Source of the DNA: Streptomyces tirandamycinicus
GTDB lineage: Bacteria; Actinomycetota; Actinomycetes; Streptomycetales; Streptomycetaceae
Assembly: GCF_003097515.1 (NCBI RefSeq)
Contig: NZ_CP029188.1
Span: 6,058,531 to 6,122,530, forward strand
Length of the DNA stretch: 64,000 bases
Reading direction: 5' to 3'
Shown: positions 24,448 through 34,247 of the stretch, in pieces
Position numbering within the stretch: the stretch's first letter is position 1
How the letters are laid out: every line of letters starts with the position of its first letter
Program-made: the position numbers and the translations under genes
Notes under the pieces: generated by a model
Told to the model about the DNA's origin: nothing
Database searches by the model: none
The model's input: only the letters and a program-made list of their open reading frames with translations

Positions 24448-25005
24448 GAGCGGTCGATCCTTACGTCGGTCGGGTGATGCTCCCATGGTCAACGATCGGT
24501 CCGGCGGACGCATTCCCGATGGCGGAACGGCCCTCGATCCGGCCGCCTCCCCCCGAGGGATCGGACGGAACCACTACCCGGCGGCCCGCCTGCCGCGACT
24601 CTACGCCACGGTGCTGAACGTGGGGCATGCATACGAACGCGGCCCCGGGGGGTCGGCCGCGTCCGCGCCGTCCGTCCCGTCTGTCCCGTCCATCGGGACC
24701 GTCGGGCCGCCAGCGGGCCTGCCGGACCCCGTGCGGGCCTGCCGGACCACGTGCGGGCCTGCCGGACCCCGTGCGGGCGCGGCGGTCCCCCAGAGCCGGC
24801 ACGGCGGTACCGGGCGGGCCTCGTCCCCGCCCCAGCCCGCGCACCGGGTGCCGCCCCCGCGCCGGGCGCCGCGCCCCGCAGGCCGTCGCACGGGGCGCCC
24901 CCGTACCAGGCGGGCCCGTCCGGACACGGTGGGAGGGCGCCCCGCTGCGGGGCGCCGGTACGCACGCCCCGGCGCCCCGGGGAGCGTCCGCACGCCCGGC
25001 GCGCC
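24448..25005. other. Intergenic region with a triple 20-bp repeat
   Basis: This 558-base stretch lies between the acyl-CoA ligase stop and the reductase start. Three head-to-tail copies of the 20-bp unit gcgggcctgccggaccccgt occupy 24713-24772 (one copy differs at a single base). Before them lies a run of tccgtcccgtctgtcccgtcc. No gene is recognisable on either strand. Confidence 0.6.
24713..24772. repeat. Three-copy 20-bp tandem repeat
   Basis: Units at 24713, 24733 and 24753 are identical except for one base in the second. The unit contains the partly self-complementary GGCCTGCCGGACC. Confidence 0.9.
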
Positions 25006-26829
25006 TCAGCGGTACAGCGCGTCCACCTCGTTCGCGTACGCCGTCTCGATCGCCTTGCGCTTCAGCTTCAGCGACGGCGTCAGCAACCCGTGCTCCTCGC
25101 TGAACGGATGCGCCAGTATCCGGAAGGTGCGGATGGACTCGGCCTGGGACACCAGGGTGTTGGCGGCCACCACCGCCCGCCGGATCTCCCTCTCCAGGTC
25201 GGGGTCGCGCACCAGGTCGGCCGGTCTCATCGGCTGCCGGTTCCGCATCGCGAGCCAGTGCTCGACGGCCTCCTGGTCCACGGTGACCAGCGCCGCGATG
25301 TAGGGGCGGTCGTTGCCGACGACAAGGCACTGGGCCACCAGCGGGTGCGCCCGTACCCGCTCCTCCAGACCGATCGGGGACACGCTCTTGCCGCCCGAGG
25401 TCACCAGGATCTCCTTCTTCCGCCCGGTGATCGTCAAATAGCCGTCCTCGTCCAGCGCCCCCAGGTCCCCGGTGGCCAGCCAGCCGTCCCTGAGGACGGC
25501 GTCCGTGGCCTTGGGGTCGTTGAGGTAGCCGGAGAACACCTGCGGACCGTGCAGCCAGACCTCGCCGTCCTCGGCGATGTGCACCGTCGTGCCGGGGATC
25601 GGCTGCCCGACCGTGCCGTACCTGGTGCGCTCCGGGGGGTTGGCGGTGACCGCGCCGGTGGACTCCGTCAGCCCGAAGCCCTCGAAGATCGTGATGCCGG
25701 CGCCCGCGAAGAACAGCCCGAGTCCGCGGTCCATGGCGGAACCGCCGGACATCGCGTGCCGTACCCGGCCGCCCATGGCCTCGCGGACCTTGACGTAGAC
25801 GGCCTTCTCGAAGAACTGGTGCTGCAGGCGCAGGCCCGCCGAGGGGCCGGGCCCGAGCCCGAAGGCCCGGTGCTCCACGGCCTCCGCGTACCGCACCGCC
25901 ACGTCGACGGCCCTGTCGAACAACGCCGCCTTGCCCGCGGCCTCCGCCTTGCGGCGGGCGGTGCCGAAGACCTTCTCGAAGATGTACGGGACGGCCAGGA
26001 TGAACGTCGGCCGGAACGAGGCGAGGTCGGAGATCAGGGCGGTGGCCTGGAGTACCGGCTGATGGCCCAGTTTGACCCGCCCGAGGATCGCGGCGACCTC
26101 CACCATCCGGCCGAAGACGTGCGCGAGCGGCAGGAAGAGCAGCGTCGCCGCCTCGTCTCCCGGCTTGGAATGGAACACCGGCTCCCAGCGGCCGACGAGT
26201 GTCCCGGCCTCGTACATGAAGTTGGCGTGCGTGAGCACGCACCCTTTGGGCCGGCCGGTGGTGCCCGAGGTGTAGAGCACCGTGGCGACGGACTCCGGGG
26301 TCACGGCCCTGCGGTGCCGGTGCACCACGTCGTCGTCGATGTGCGCGCCCGCGGCGACGAGTTCGTCGACCGCCCCCTGGTCGAGCTGCCACAGCCGCTT
26401 GAGGTGCGGCAGCCGGTCGATGACCGAGCCGACCGTCATGGCGTGGTCCTCGTGCTCGACCACGCAGGCCGAGACCTCGGCGTCGTGCAGCATCCACAGG
26501 ACCTGCTCCGCGGATGAGGTGGGGTAGACGGGTACGGACTGGGCGCCCACCGTCCACAGCGCGAAGTCGACGAGCGTCCACTCGTACCGGGTACGGCACA
26601 TGATCGCGACGCGGTCGCCGAAGCGCACACCGCGCGCGAGCAGTCCCTTGGCGAGCGCGAGCACCTCGTCACGGAACTCGGCGGACGTCACATCGCGCCA
26701 TTCGCCGTCGTCGTTCCTCCGGCCGAGGGCGACCCGGCCGGGGTCGGACTCGGCGTGGTCGAACACGGCATCCGCCAGCCCGCCGACAGGGGGTGCCGTC
26801 GCCAAGGGGGGAACCGTGAACTCACGCAA
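25006..26829 (-). CDS. Long-chain fatty acid--CoA ligase
   Basis: 607 residues of the AMP-forming synthetase family. It activates a fatty acid with ATP and CoA. The ATP loop VLYTSGTTGRPKGCVLTH lies near residue 182, the adenylation core FEGFGLTESTGAVTANPP near 365, GYLNDPKATDAV and GWLATGDLG near 435, and the acyl-AMP loop ITGRKKEILVTSGGKSVSP near 460. The start is TTG at 26829 with AAGGAG seven bases upstream; homologues commonly begin MREF, as here. Longer readings from 26925 lack a binding site. The gene stands alone. Confidence 0.92.
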   Translation of the reverse strand: MREFTVPPLATAPPVGGLADAVFDHAESDPGRVALGRRNDDGEWRDVTSAEFRDEVLALAKGLLARGVRFGDRVAIMCRTRYEWTLVDFALWTVGAQSVPVYPTSSAEQVLWMLHDAEVSACVVEHEDHAMTVGSVIDRLPHLKRLWQLDQGAVDELVAAGAHIDDDVVHRHRRAVTPESVATVLYTSGTTGRPKGCVLTHANFMYEAGTLVGRWEPVFHSKPGDEAATLLFLPLAHVFGRMVEVAAILGRVKLGHQPVLQATALISDLASFRPTFILAVPYIFEKVFGTARRKAEAAGKAALFDRAVDVAVRYAEAVEHRAFGLGPGPSAGLRLQHQFFEKAVYVKVREAMGGRVRHAMSGGSAMDRGLGLFFAGAGITIFEGFGLTESTGAVTANPPERTRYGTVGQPIPGTTVHIAEDGEVWLHGPQVFSGYLNDPKATDAVLRDGWLATGDLGALDEDGYLTITGRKKEILVTSGGKSVSPIGLEERVRAHPLVAQCLVVGNDRPYIAALVTVDQEAVEHWLAMRNRQPMRPADLVRDPDLEREIRRAVVAANTLVSQAESIRTFRILAHPFSEEHGLLTPSLKLKRKAIETAYANEVDALYR

Positions 26830-26836
26830 TGACCTG

Positions 26837-26842
26837 CTCCTT
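26837..26842 (-). promoter_or_regulatory. Ribosome binding site deciding a TTG start
   Basis: AAGGAG on the minus strand, seven bases before TTG 26829. It is the only good binding site near the start of the acyl-CoA ligase and fixes the unusual TTG codon. Confidence 0.7.
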
Positions 26843-27232
26843 GTGGCGCTCCGCACAGCGCCGGTGACGGTACCCCACCGGGCGTTCGTGCGGGAGAGCC
26901 TCGAGCAACTCCGCACATTTCGCATCCATGCTGGTCAGTCGCATGAATCCGGCCAACATCGGTGCGGCCGGGCCTGGTTCCGGCCGGAGAGTGAGCGGAG
27001 CCCGGCGAATCTGCACCGAATCTGTACGCGGTGAGCACGCCCTGGTCGGCCTTCCCTGTCCGGTTCGGGTGCCATATGGATGCCCTCTCGGTGCCTCTTG
27101 GATGCCTTCGGATGATCCCGCGCGGAGTCACGGAGTTCCCGCTCGGTGCTCGGTGCTCGGTGCTCGGTGCTCGGTGCTCGGTGCTTGGTGACCGGTGGCC
27201 GGTGGCCGCCTGGCTGCTCGGTGGCCGGGGTG
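26843..27232. other. Intergenic region with a heptamer repeat
   Basis: About 390 bases between the ligase start and the FdhD stop, both minus. It contains the GCTCGGT repeat (27141-27189) followed by ggtggcc words, and near 27065 a doubled ggatgcc word. The promoter of the ligase should lie in 26850-27000, which is relatively AT-rich (cacatttcgcatccatgctgg). No gene is seen. Confidence 0.5.
27141..27189. repeat. GCTCGGT heptamer repeat
   Basis: Seven units of seven bases, six identical and the last GCTTGGT. A seven-base period cannot be carried by a reading frame, so this is non-coding DNA. Confidence 0.92.
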
Positions 27233-28072
27233 TCACACCCCGGAGTGAAGGGCGATCCGTTCCTCGCCCGCGTACACGTTCATGTCCGGGCCGCGCAGGA
27301 AGCCGACCAGGGTCAGCCCGGTCTCGGCCGCCAGGTCGACGGCCAGCGAGGACGGTGCGGAGACCGCGGCGAGCACCGGGATCCCCGCCATCACCGCCTT
27401 CTGCACCAGCTCGAACGACGCCCGCCCCGACACCAGCAGGATCGCCCGCGACAGCGGCAGCCGGTCCTCCCGCACCGCGCGGCCGATCAGCTTGTCCACG
27501 GCGTTGTGCCGGCCGACGTCCTCGCGTACGTCGAGCAGCTCCCCCTCCTCCGAGAACAGCGCCGCGGCGTGCAGGCCCCCGGTGCGGTCGAAGACCCGCT
27601 GTGCGGCACGCAGCCGGTCGGGGAGGCCGGTGAGCAGTCCGGGTTCGATCCGGACCGGGGGAGTGCCGGCGACGGGGAAGCGGGTGCGGGTGCGCACCGC
27701 GTCGAGGCTGGCCTTGCCGCACAGTCCGCACGACGACGTGGTGTAGACGTTGCGTTCGAGCGTGATGTCGGGGACGGGGACACCGGGCGCGAGCCGCACG
27801 TCGACCACGTTGTAGGTGTTGGTGCCGTCGTCCCGGGCGCCGGAGCAGTACACGATCGACCGCAGCTCCGACGCGGAGCCGATGACACCCTCGCTGACCA
27901 GGAAACCTGCCGCGAGCGCGAAGTCGTCGCCCGGCGTCCGCATGGTGATCGCCAGCGGGCGGCCGTTCAGCCGGATCTCCAGAGGTTCCTCGGCGACGAG
28001 GGTGTCCGGCCGGGCGGTGACCGCTCCGTTCCTGATCCGGATGGTGCGGCGGCGCTCGGTGGCCCGTCCCAT
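27233..28072 (-). CDS. fdhD: Formate dehydrogenase sulfurtransferase accessory protein FdhD
   Basis: 279 residues. FdhD passes sulfur from a cysteine desulfurase to the molybdenum cofactor of formate dehydrogenase. The essential CxxC lies in YTTSSCGLCGKASLD near residue 110. Other family blocks are EEPLEIRLNGRPLAITMRTPGDDF near 27, GFLVSEGVI, REDVGRHNAVDKLIG near 175 and LLVSGRASFELVQK near 205. ATG 28072 gives family length; its upstream GGGGCTGATC site is weak. No formate dehydrogenase gene lies within the window. Confidence 0.95.
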   Translation of the reverse strand: MGRATERRRTIRIRNGAVTARPDTLVAEEPLEIRLNGRPLAITMRTPGDDFALAAGFLVSEGVIGSASELRSIVYCSGARDDGTNTYNVVDVRLAPGVPVPDITLERNVYTTSSCGLCGKASLDAVRTRTRFPVAGTPPVRIEPGLLTGLPDRLRAAQRVFDRTGGLHAAALFSEEGELLDVREDVGRHNAVDKLIGRAVREDRLPLSRAILLVSGRASFELVQKAVMAGIPVLAAVSAPSSLAVDLAAETGLTLVGFLRGPDMNVYAGEERIALHSGV

Positions 28073-28523
28073 GGTGATCAGCCCCGAATCTGTGCGTGGG
28101 AACGTGCGCGGTGCCGCGCACGGCCTCGGGCGGGTGCGGCGAGGCGTGCCCGACGATGTCATGGTCCTGCACGGTCCGCCGCGTCCGGCACGGGCGAAGG
28201 GCACCGGCACCGTCCTGATGCCGCGCTCCCCGTCCGGACGTGGTCCACGGGCGGTGGGGTGGGGGGTGGTCATCGCGGCTCCCGCACGGCGGCGGGCGCG
28301 CCCGCGGGCACCGGCGAGGCTCCCCTCAGGGCGGCGGCCCTCCGGTCGCCGCTCCCGGTCGCTGCCCCGGCAGATGGCCCCGGTTGCCGCCCTCGGGGGC
28401 TCCGACTGGGTGGAGCCTCCAACACGGGCGGGTGAATCCTGTGGGTTCGCCTGCCCTCGTACCCGCCGGTCGCTGACGAGACTGGATGGCTCCTGACCTC
28501 GACACGAAGGGGGTGCCCGGGCA
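28073..28523. other. Divergent intergenic region between fdhD and the KAS III gene
   Basis: Within these 450 bases GGGGGCTCC (28395-28403) and GGAGCCTCC (28412-28420) form a 9-bp stem with one wobble pair and an 8-base loop, 100 bases before the plus-strand start. Nearby GGCGGGT and ACCCGCC can form an outer stem. It may be a leader structure of the downstream gene; no known riboswitch consensus is matched. No gene is seen. Confidence 0.4.
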
Positions 28524-29468
28524 ATGACCGGCACTCGTATCGCCGCGCTCGGTTACCACCGGCCCGCCCGGGTACTCACCAATGACGACCTGGCGCGGAT
28601 CGTCGACACCAGCGACGAGTGGATCACCAGCAGGGTCGGGATCCGGACGCGTCACATCGCGGGCCCCGACGAACCGGTGGACGAGCTGGCCGCCCATGCC
28701 GCCGGCAAGGCCCTGGCCGCCGCCGGACTCACCCCCGGCGACATCGATCTCGTCCTCGTCGCCACCTCGACCGCGACCGACCGCTCCCCGAACACCGCGG
28801 CCCGGGTGGCCGCCCGGCTCGGGATGGCCTCCCCGGCGGTGATGGACCTCAACGTCGTCTGCGCGGGCTTCACCCACGCTCTCGCCACCGCCGACCACGC
28901 GATCCGGGCCGGCTCCGCCGTCCGCGCCCTCGTCATCGGCGCCGACAAGATGTCCGCCGTCACCGACTGGACCGACCGCACCACCTGCGTCCTGGTCGGC
29001 GACGGGGCCGGCGCCGCGGTGGTCGAGGTGTGCGACGAGCGCGACGCGGGCATCGGCCCGGTGCTGTGGGGGTCGGTGCCGGAGATGGGGCACGCGGTGA
29101 GGATCGAGGGCACACCGCCCCGGTTCGCGCAGGAGGGCCAGTCCGTCTACCGCTGGGCCACCACCCGGCTCCCGGCCATCGCGCGCGGGGTCTGCGAACG
29201 CGCGTCGGTCGCGCCCGAGGAGCTCGCCGCGGTCGTACTGCACCAGGCGAACCTGCGGATCATCGAGCCCGTGGCGGAGCGAATCGGCGCGGTCAACGCC
29301 GTCGTGGCCCGTGACGTGGTGGAATCCGGCAACACCTCGGCAGCCTCGATCCCGATGGCCCTGTCCCGGCTGGTGGAGCGCGGCGACGTGCCGTCCGGTG
29401 CGCCCGCGCTGCTCTTCGGGTTCGGCGGAAACCTGTCGTATGCCGGACAGGTCGTGCGCTGCCCCTGA
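28524..29468 (+). CDS. Beta-ketoacyl-ACP synthase III (FabH-like)
   Basis: 314 residues. It condenses an acyl-CoA with malonyl-ACP to start fatty acid or polyketide-like chains. The catalytic triad is visible: Cys in DLNVVCAGFTHAL at about residue 112, His in VVLHQANLRIIEPVA near 240 and Asn in SGNTSAASIPMAL near 270. The glycine-rich end LFGFGGNLSYAGQVV is typical. It is separate from the main fatty-acid genes, so it may serve a special starter unit. AAGGGGGT precedes ATG 28524 by ten bases. A strong terminator follows. Confidence 0.93.
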   Translation: MTGTRIAALGYHRPARVLTNDDLARIVDTSDEWITSRVGIRTRHIAGPDEPVDELAAHAAGKALAAAGLTPGDIDLVLVATSTATDRSPNTAARVAARLGMASPAVMDLNVVCAGFTHALATADHAIRAGSAVRALVIGADKMSAVTDWTDRTTCVLVGDGAGAAVVEVCDERDAGIGPVLWGSVPEMGHAVRIEGTPPRFAQEGQSVYRWATTRLPAIARGVCERASVAPEELAAVVLHQANLRIIEPVAERIGAVNAVVARDVVESGNTSAASIPMALSRLVERGDVPSGAPALLFGFGGNLSYAGQVVRCP

Positions 29469-29496
29469 GCGACGCTGCCCCTGAGCGACGCAGCCC

Positions 29497-29526
29497 CCGA
29501 GCCCGGACCTCCGAGTCCGGGCTCGG
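29497..29526 (+). terminator. Hairpin after the KAS III gene
   Basis: CCGAGCCCGGA (29497-29507) and TCCGGGCTCGG (29516-29526) pair perfectly over 11 bp with an 8-base loop, 29 bases after the stop. Further cccgagcccgg words follow up to 29645. Confidence 0.75.
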
Positions 29527-29705
29527 ACCCATGCCCCGCGAGCCCGGAGCCCGACCCCGGCCTCCCCCGAGCCGGAGCCCCTGCCCTCTGAGCCCGCCCC
29601 CGAGCCCGAACCCGCTGCCCTCTGAGCCCGGCCCGAGCCCGGACCGCGGACCGCCCCTCGCGGCCGGAGGTGCGGGCCACCGCGGCCCTGTCGCATCCTG
29701 TCTAT

Positions 29706-32258
29706 GTGACCTGGTACGGCGCGGCCAGGCCCGGCGCGCGCACCGAGCGCGGGTCGCAGCGCGAGACGAGCGGTGGCGCGGTCCACCCCCTGGACGAGCT
29801 CGGACTGGTGCTCGCCGAGGCCGCGGTTCACTCGATCGGCGCGGTAGGGGGCCACGCCGGCGGGGTGTATCTGCGGTCGGGTACATCGGGCCTGCTGCGC
29901 CTCGCCGTGGCCGTCGGGCTCCCCGCCGAGCTGATGCGCCCCTGGTGGCGCATGCACGTCAACAGGCCCTTCCCGGTGGCCGAGTGCTACCGCCGCTCCC
30001 AGGCCATCCACCTCGCCGACGGTGAGGAGGCCATGCAGCGCTTTCCGCAGCTCATGGCGGGTCTGCCGTTCTCCCTGAGCTCCCTGTACGCACCGGTCAC
30101 CAACGGTGACGAACGCTTTGGCGTCCTCGCGGCCCTCCGCCCCGCCGTCCCCGGACGCCCGGTCGCCGAGGCCGACCAGCGGCGCTTCACCGACGCGGGC
30201 AGCCGGCTCGCCGCCGCCCTCGGCGAACTCCACCACGACGGCACCCCCATCCGCTGGGACGGCGAGCCCTTCGCCGTCCAGGTCCCCGACTCGAACGCCC
30301 GACCGGTCCGCATCGGCACGTTCGACTGGGACCTCGGCAGCGGAGCGCTGACCGCCGACGAGGAACTCTGCGCCATCCTCGGCGTCGACCCCGCCGGTTT
30401 CCCCGGCACCATCGAAGCGCTCACCGCCCGGGTCACGCCCGAGGACGCGTACCAGCTGTACGCCGTGGCCAGGGAGGCGGGCCAGACGGGCCGGGCGGTG
30501 GTGCGCCGGATCCGCATTCGCCGGGACGGCGACCCGCCGTCCCTGGTGGAACTGACCGGCCGCCCGGTCCGCTCGTCCACCGGCATCGGGACGCGCCGCG
30601 TCTCCGGGTCCGTCATCGACCTCGGCGCCGGAGTGGTCCCCCACGAGGCCGGCGACCGGCTCCCCGACGGGCTCTTCTCCCTCGATCTCTCCTGCCGCAT
30701 CACCTACGTCAACCGCAGCGCGGCGGAACTGATCGGGACGCCCCGCGACCTGCTCGTCGGCCGGGTGCTCTGGGAGGCCGTGCCCTGGCTCGACCGGGCC
30801 GGCTACTGGGACCAGTACCGTGCGGCGCTGCTCGCGCGCACCCCCGTCCAGTTCCGGGCCGACCGCGAGAAGGAGGACTGGGTCACGGTGTCCCTCTTCC
30901 CGGGCCGGGACGGGGTCACGGGGAGGGTCGCCGCGTCCGAACACCCCGACCACGCGCCGGGCCCGATCAGCTTCCCCGGCGCCGCACCGGGCACCTTCAC
31001 CTCCTCCGCCGACCGGTCCAGCGCCCTGTACCGGCCGGTCGCCCTCGCCATCGCCCTCACCGAGGCCGTCACCGCGCGCCAGGTCTCGGAGGTCGTCACC
31101 GAGGAGCTGCTGCCCGCGTTCGGCGGCAGGCAACTGGCCATCTACGTCCTCCACGAACGCCATCTCTATCTCGCCTGGGAGACCGGCTTCCCGGCGGGAT
31201 TCCTCGCGCCCTTCGAGGGGGTCGGGCTCGACGCCCGCATCCCCGGCGTGGAGACCCTCACCACCGGCCGCCCCATCTTCTTCGAGTCGATGGACATGCT
31301 CGCGGCGGCCTACCCCGGGCTCGCGATCGACGCATCCGTCGGCGCCCGCGCCTTCCTGCCGCTGATCGCCTCCGGCCGGCCCGTGGGCTCCTGCATCCTC
31401 GGCTTCGACCACCCGCGGGGATTCGCGCCCGAGGAGCGCACCGTCCTCACCGCCCTCGCCGGGCTCATCGCCCAGGCCCTCGAACGCGCCCAGCGCTACG
31501 ACAGCGAGTTCGCGCTCGCCCGCGGCCTGCAGGACGCCCTGCTGCCGCACCGGCTGCCCGTCGTCGGGGACGTGGAGACCGTCGGCCGCTACCTCCCCGG
31601 CACCCAGGGCATGGACGTCGGCGGCGACTGGTACGACGTCATCGAGACGGACCGCGGCCTCGCCCTCGTCATCGGCGACGTCCAGGGGCACGGGGTGCCC
31701 GCCGCCGCCATCATGGGCCAGCTGCGCAGCGCGGTACGGGCGTTCGCCCTCGCCGACCTGGAGCCCGACGAGGTGATGAGCGGCACCAACCGGCTCCTCA
31801 TCGACCTGGACCCGGCACAGTTCGCCACCTGCTGCTACGTACTCCTCGACCCGGACACCGGCACCGCCCAGGCCGTACGCGCCGGGCATCCCCAGCCGCT
31901 GCTGCGCAGGCCCGACGGAACGACCGAGGTGCTCGACCTGCCCGGCGGGCTGATGCTCGGAGTCGCCGCGCAGGAGCGCTACCCGGTCTCCCAACTCGCC
32001 CTCGAACCCGGCGCGGTGCTGGCCCTCTTCACCGATGGGCTGATCGAGGAGGCCGGCGCCGACATCGACGCCGGCGTCGAGCGGCTGCGTGCCACCCTCG
32101 GCGGGGTCGACGGCATCACGATCGCCGAGACCGCCGACCGGCTGATCCGCGAGGCCCGCCAGGCCACGGACCGGCCGGACGACATCGCGCTGCTGCTCAC
32201 CGCCCGCTGGCCGGGGCGGGAGACCGATCGCACGCTGGCGGGGCCGGGCCGGTCGTGA
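29706..32258 (+). CDS. SpoIIE-type serine phosphatase with PAS and GAF sensors
   Basis: 850 residues, cytoplasmic. Order of domains: GAF-like (about 28-175), PAS (200-300), PAS (318-405), GAF (438-598) and a PP2C/SpoIIE phosphatase (620-835). The typical linker ALARGLQDALLPHRLP lies near 602. Metal-binding residues are in VGGDWYDVIE near 637, VIGDVQGHGVPAA near 655, LFTDGLIEE near 774 and DDIALLL near 824. Such proteins dephosphorylate anti-sigma-factor antagonists in response to signals. No partner anti-sigma gene is adjacent; the closest ATP-binding protein is at 36441. GTG 29706 follows CATCCT by six bases and is probably leaderless. Confidence 0.92.
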   Translation: MTWYGAARPGARTERGSQRETSGGAVHPLDELGLVLAEAAVHSIGAVGGHAGGVYLRSGTSGLLRLAVAVGLPAELMRPWWRMHVNRPFPVAECYRRSQAIHLADGEEAMQRFPQLMAGLPFSLSSLYAPVTNGDERFGVLAALRPAVPGRPVAEADQRRFTDAGSRLAAALGELHHDGTPIRWDGEPFAVQVPDSNARPVRIGTFDWDLGSGALTADEELCAILGVDPAGFPGTIEALTARVTPEDAYQLYAVAREAGQTGRAVVRRIRIRRDGDPPSLVELTGRPVRSSTGIGTRRVSGSVIDLGAGVVPHEAGDRLPDGLFSLDLSCRITYVNRSAAELIGTPRDLLVGRVLWEAVPWLDRAGYWDQYRAALLARTPVQFRADREKEDWVTVSLFPGRDGVTGRVAASEHPDHAPGPISFPGAAPGTFTSSADRSSALYRPVALAIALTEAVTARQVSEVVTEELLPAFGGRQLAIYVLHERHLYLAWETGFPAGFLAPFEGVGLDARIPGVETLTTGRPIFFESMDMLAAAYPGLAIDASVGARAFLPLIASGRPVGSCILGFDHPRGFAPEERTVLTALAGLIAQALERAQRYDSEFALARGLQDALLPHRLPVVGDVETVGRYLPGTQGMDVGGDWYDVIETDRGLALVIGDVQGHGVPAAAIMGQLRSAVRAFALADLEPDEVMSGTNRLLIDLDPAQFATCCYVLLDPDTGTAQAVRAGHPQPLLRRPDGTTEVLDLPGGLMLGVAAQERYPVSQLALEPGAVLALFTDGLIEEAGADIDAGVERLRATLGGVDGITIAETADRLIREARQATDRPDDIALLLTARWPGRETDRTLAGPGRS

Positions 32259-32376
32259 CCGCGCTCCCGGGCGGACGGTGGTCGGGGCCGTGGCGTGCGG
32301 GCGGACGGTGGACGGGGCACCCTGGTCCTGGGGCTGCCGACCGCCCGGCCACGGCCGCGGAGGAAGGGAAGCTGCG

Positions 32377-32676
32377 ATGTTCGCGAGACTGAGCAGGTAC
32401 GAGGGGTCGCCGGTGCCGCCCGAGGGTGATCTCTCCGCCCACGCGGAGACGATCGTCCAGCAGGTCCGGGGACTTCCCGGCTTCCTCGGCGTGTACTGGC
32501 TTGTCGACCGGGCCACGGGGAAGGCCGTCTCGCTGACCCTCTGGGAGGACGAGGAGACCATGAGGGCGAGCGAGGAGAAGGCCGACCGGATCCGCGTGGA
32601 CACGGCCCGCAGGGAGGGCCAGCGGATCGTCTCCGTCGATCGCTACGAAGTCGGCTTCGGCCACGTGGAGACCTGA
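32377..32676 (+). CDS. ABM-like dimeric ferredoxin-fold protein
   Basis: 99 residues. The alpha/beta pattern MFARLSRYEG, an amphipathic helix (AHAETIVQQVRGLPGF), then GVYWLVDRATGKAVSLTLWEDEETMRASEEKA resembles the antibiotic-biosynthesis-monooxygenase or dimeric alpha-beta barrel family. Members range from monooxygenases to stress proteins of unknown role. ATG 32377 has AGGAAGG 7-8 bases upstream, which also excludes the longer upstream reading. It lies 118 bases after the SpoIIE phosphatase. Confidence 0.75.
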   Translation: MFARLSRYEGSPVPPEGDLSAHAETIVQQVRGLPGFLGVYWLVDRATGKAVSLTLWEDEETMRASEEKADRIRVDTARREGQRIVSVDRYEVGFGHVET

Positions 32677-32939
32677 CGGCGCCATCCCGAGCCCGGGCCC
32701 CGCGAGCCCCCCGCCCGCGCCCCGACCGGCCACGTCCCCGGCTTTGTCCCGGGTGTGGCGTAAGCCGTACTGGATCGCTGTTCAACTTCCCCCCATTCAG
32801 CACCTGTTCTCCCCGGCCCGTTCTCCCCGGCCTGATCCGCCCGGCCGGGTCCTCCCGGCCTGGTCCTCGCCGGAGCCCACCGGCCTGACGGCGGGCTGAT
32901 CACCCGGCGCGGCGAACACCGCCGGTGCTCCTGCGCCGC

Positions 32940-34247
32940 TCAGCCGATGCCCTGGCGGTCGGGCCGCAGCGCGAACGCGCGCTCGGCCGCCTCGGGCAGT
33001 GTCCGTTCCACGGCCTGCACCAGGAGCTCCCGGTGCCGTTCCAGTGGTGTGCGCCGTTCGTCCGGCACAAGGCGCAGCAGGTCGTCGATGCCGGCCAGCA
33101 TGCGCCGGGACACCTGCGGACTCGCCGGAGCGGACCTGCGGATCTCGGTGAAACCGAGATCGACCAGGTCGGTCCATCCGGGAACGTCCTGCACCAGCCG
33201 CACCGCTCCCTTGCGGTCCCGGTGGTGCACCGCACCCAGGGGACGTGCGGCGACCGCGGCCAGGAACTCCACGATCCGGTCCAGGCACTGCACCGCGGTG
33301 GTCGGGTCGTTGACGGCGGGCGAGAGCGCACGCAGCGCGATGTCGGACAGTTGCCGCAGCCCGAACCCGAGGTCCTGGTGGAAGGTGCGCTCGATCCCGA
33401 TCGACACGCTGTGCCGCAGCGCCGACCGTGCGGGCACGCGCGCCCCGTGCACCGCGAGCACGGGGGTGCCGGGCACCACGTGATCCCCGATCCGGGGGAT
33501 GAGTCGCAGCACCACCCCGTTCCGCCGCGCGACGCGCACCAGCCGTGCGATGTGCACGTCCCGGAGGACTCCGGCGTCGCCCTGGTGGCTCATGCGCGCG
33601 GTCTCGGGGGCGAGTGGTTCCCCGTCGGGCCCCTGGACCGGAATCCTCGCCACACCCTCGAGCGACTCCTTGTTGATCCGCTCGACGACCGGCCCGATCT
33701 TCATCAGCTGCAGGGTCTGCGTGACGTACGCGATGAACAGCACCAGGCTGACCCCGACCATGACGACGGTCAGCGCGCTCTGCACGAGCGGTACGGTCAC
33801 CACGTCACGCGGGTCCGCCTCACTGTCGTACGAGGTGAGGACCAGCAGCGACAGCAGGAACGTCGCCAGGAAGACCGAGAAGGTGAGCTTGCTGATCCTG
33901 CTCCGGATGAAGATCCGCACGATACGGGGTGTGAGGTTCCCCGCGGCCATCTGGACGGCGACCAGCGAGATGCTGAAGACGACACCGATGAAGGTCATCA
34001 TCGCCGCGCTGACGGTGGTGATGATGGTGCGGGTGTCCTCGGCGACGCCCATGAGGTCGCGGATGCCCTGGACGTCCCCGTTCTGCCGCAGGGTCTCCAC
34101 GATCGCGACGTCGACGCTGTCGGCGGCGAACCAGAGCAGGCAGACGAGCACCAGGGCCACGGTGGGCGCGAACCAGAAGGTGTCGCGCAGATGCTCCCGC
34201 AGCGGCGACAGCGCACGCGGCCTGCGATAACCAAGTTCACGGCTCAC
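32940..34247 (-). CDS. DUF2254 membrane protein
   Basis: 435 residues. Four hydrophobic segments lie in the first 175 residues: FWFAPTVALVLVCLLWFA near 24, TVSAAMMTFIGVVFSISLVAVQMAAGNLTPRIV near 80, FSVFLATFLLSLLVL near 124 and ALTVVMVGVSLVLFIAYV near 158. The second contains the conserved block of the family. The soluble C-terminal half includes RALSPAVNDPTTAVQCLDRI near 312, a second family signature. Function unknown; homologues are widespread in bacteria. GTG 34247 lacks a binding site, and TAGCCT ends six bases upstream, suggesting a leaderless mRNA. Confidence 0.9.
   Translation of the reverse strand: MSRELGYRRPRALSPLREHLRDTFWFAPTVALVLVCLLWFAADSVDVAIVETLRQNGDVQGIRDLMGVAEDTRTIITTVSAAMMTFIGVVFSISLVAVQMAAGNLTPRIVRIFIRSRISKLTFSVFLATFLLSLLVLTSYDSEADPRDVVTVPLVQSALTVVMVGVSLVLFIAYVTQTLQLMKIGPVVERINKESLEGVARIPVQGPDGEPLAPETARMSHQGDAGVLRDVHIARLVRVARRNGVVLRLIPRIGDHVVPGTPVLAVHGARVPARSALRHSVSIGIERTFHQDLGFGLRQLSDIALRALSPAVNDPTTAVQCLDRIVEFLAAVAARPLGAVHHRDRKGAVRLVQDVPGWTDLVDLGFTEIRRSAPASPQVSRRMLAGIDDLLRLVPDERRTPLERHRELLVQAVERTLPEAAERAFALRPDRQGIG

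Noticed and set aside
28395..28433. Riboswitch before the KAS III gene or fdhD
   Set aside because: The stem-loops do not match any riboswitch consensus I know, so it is described only as a hairpin in the intergenic entry.
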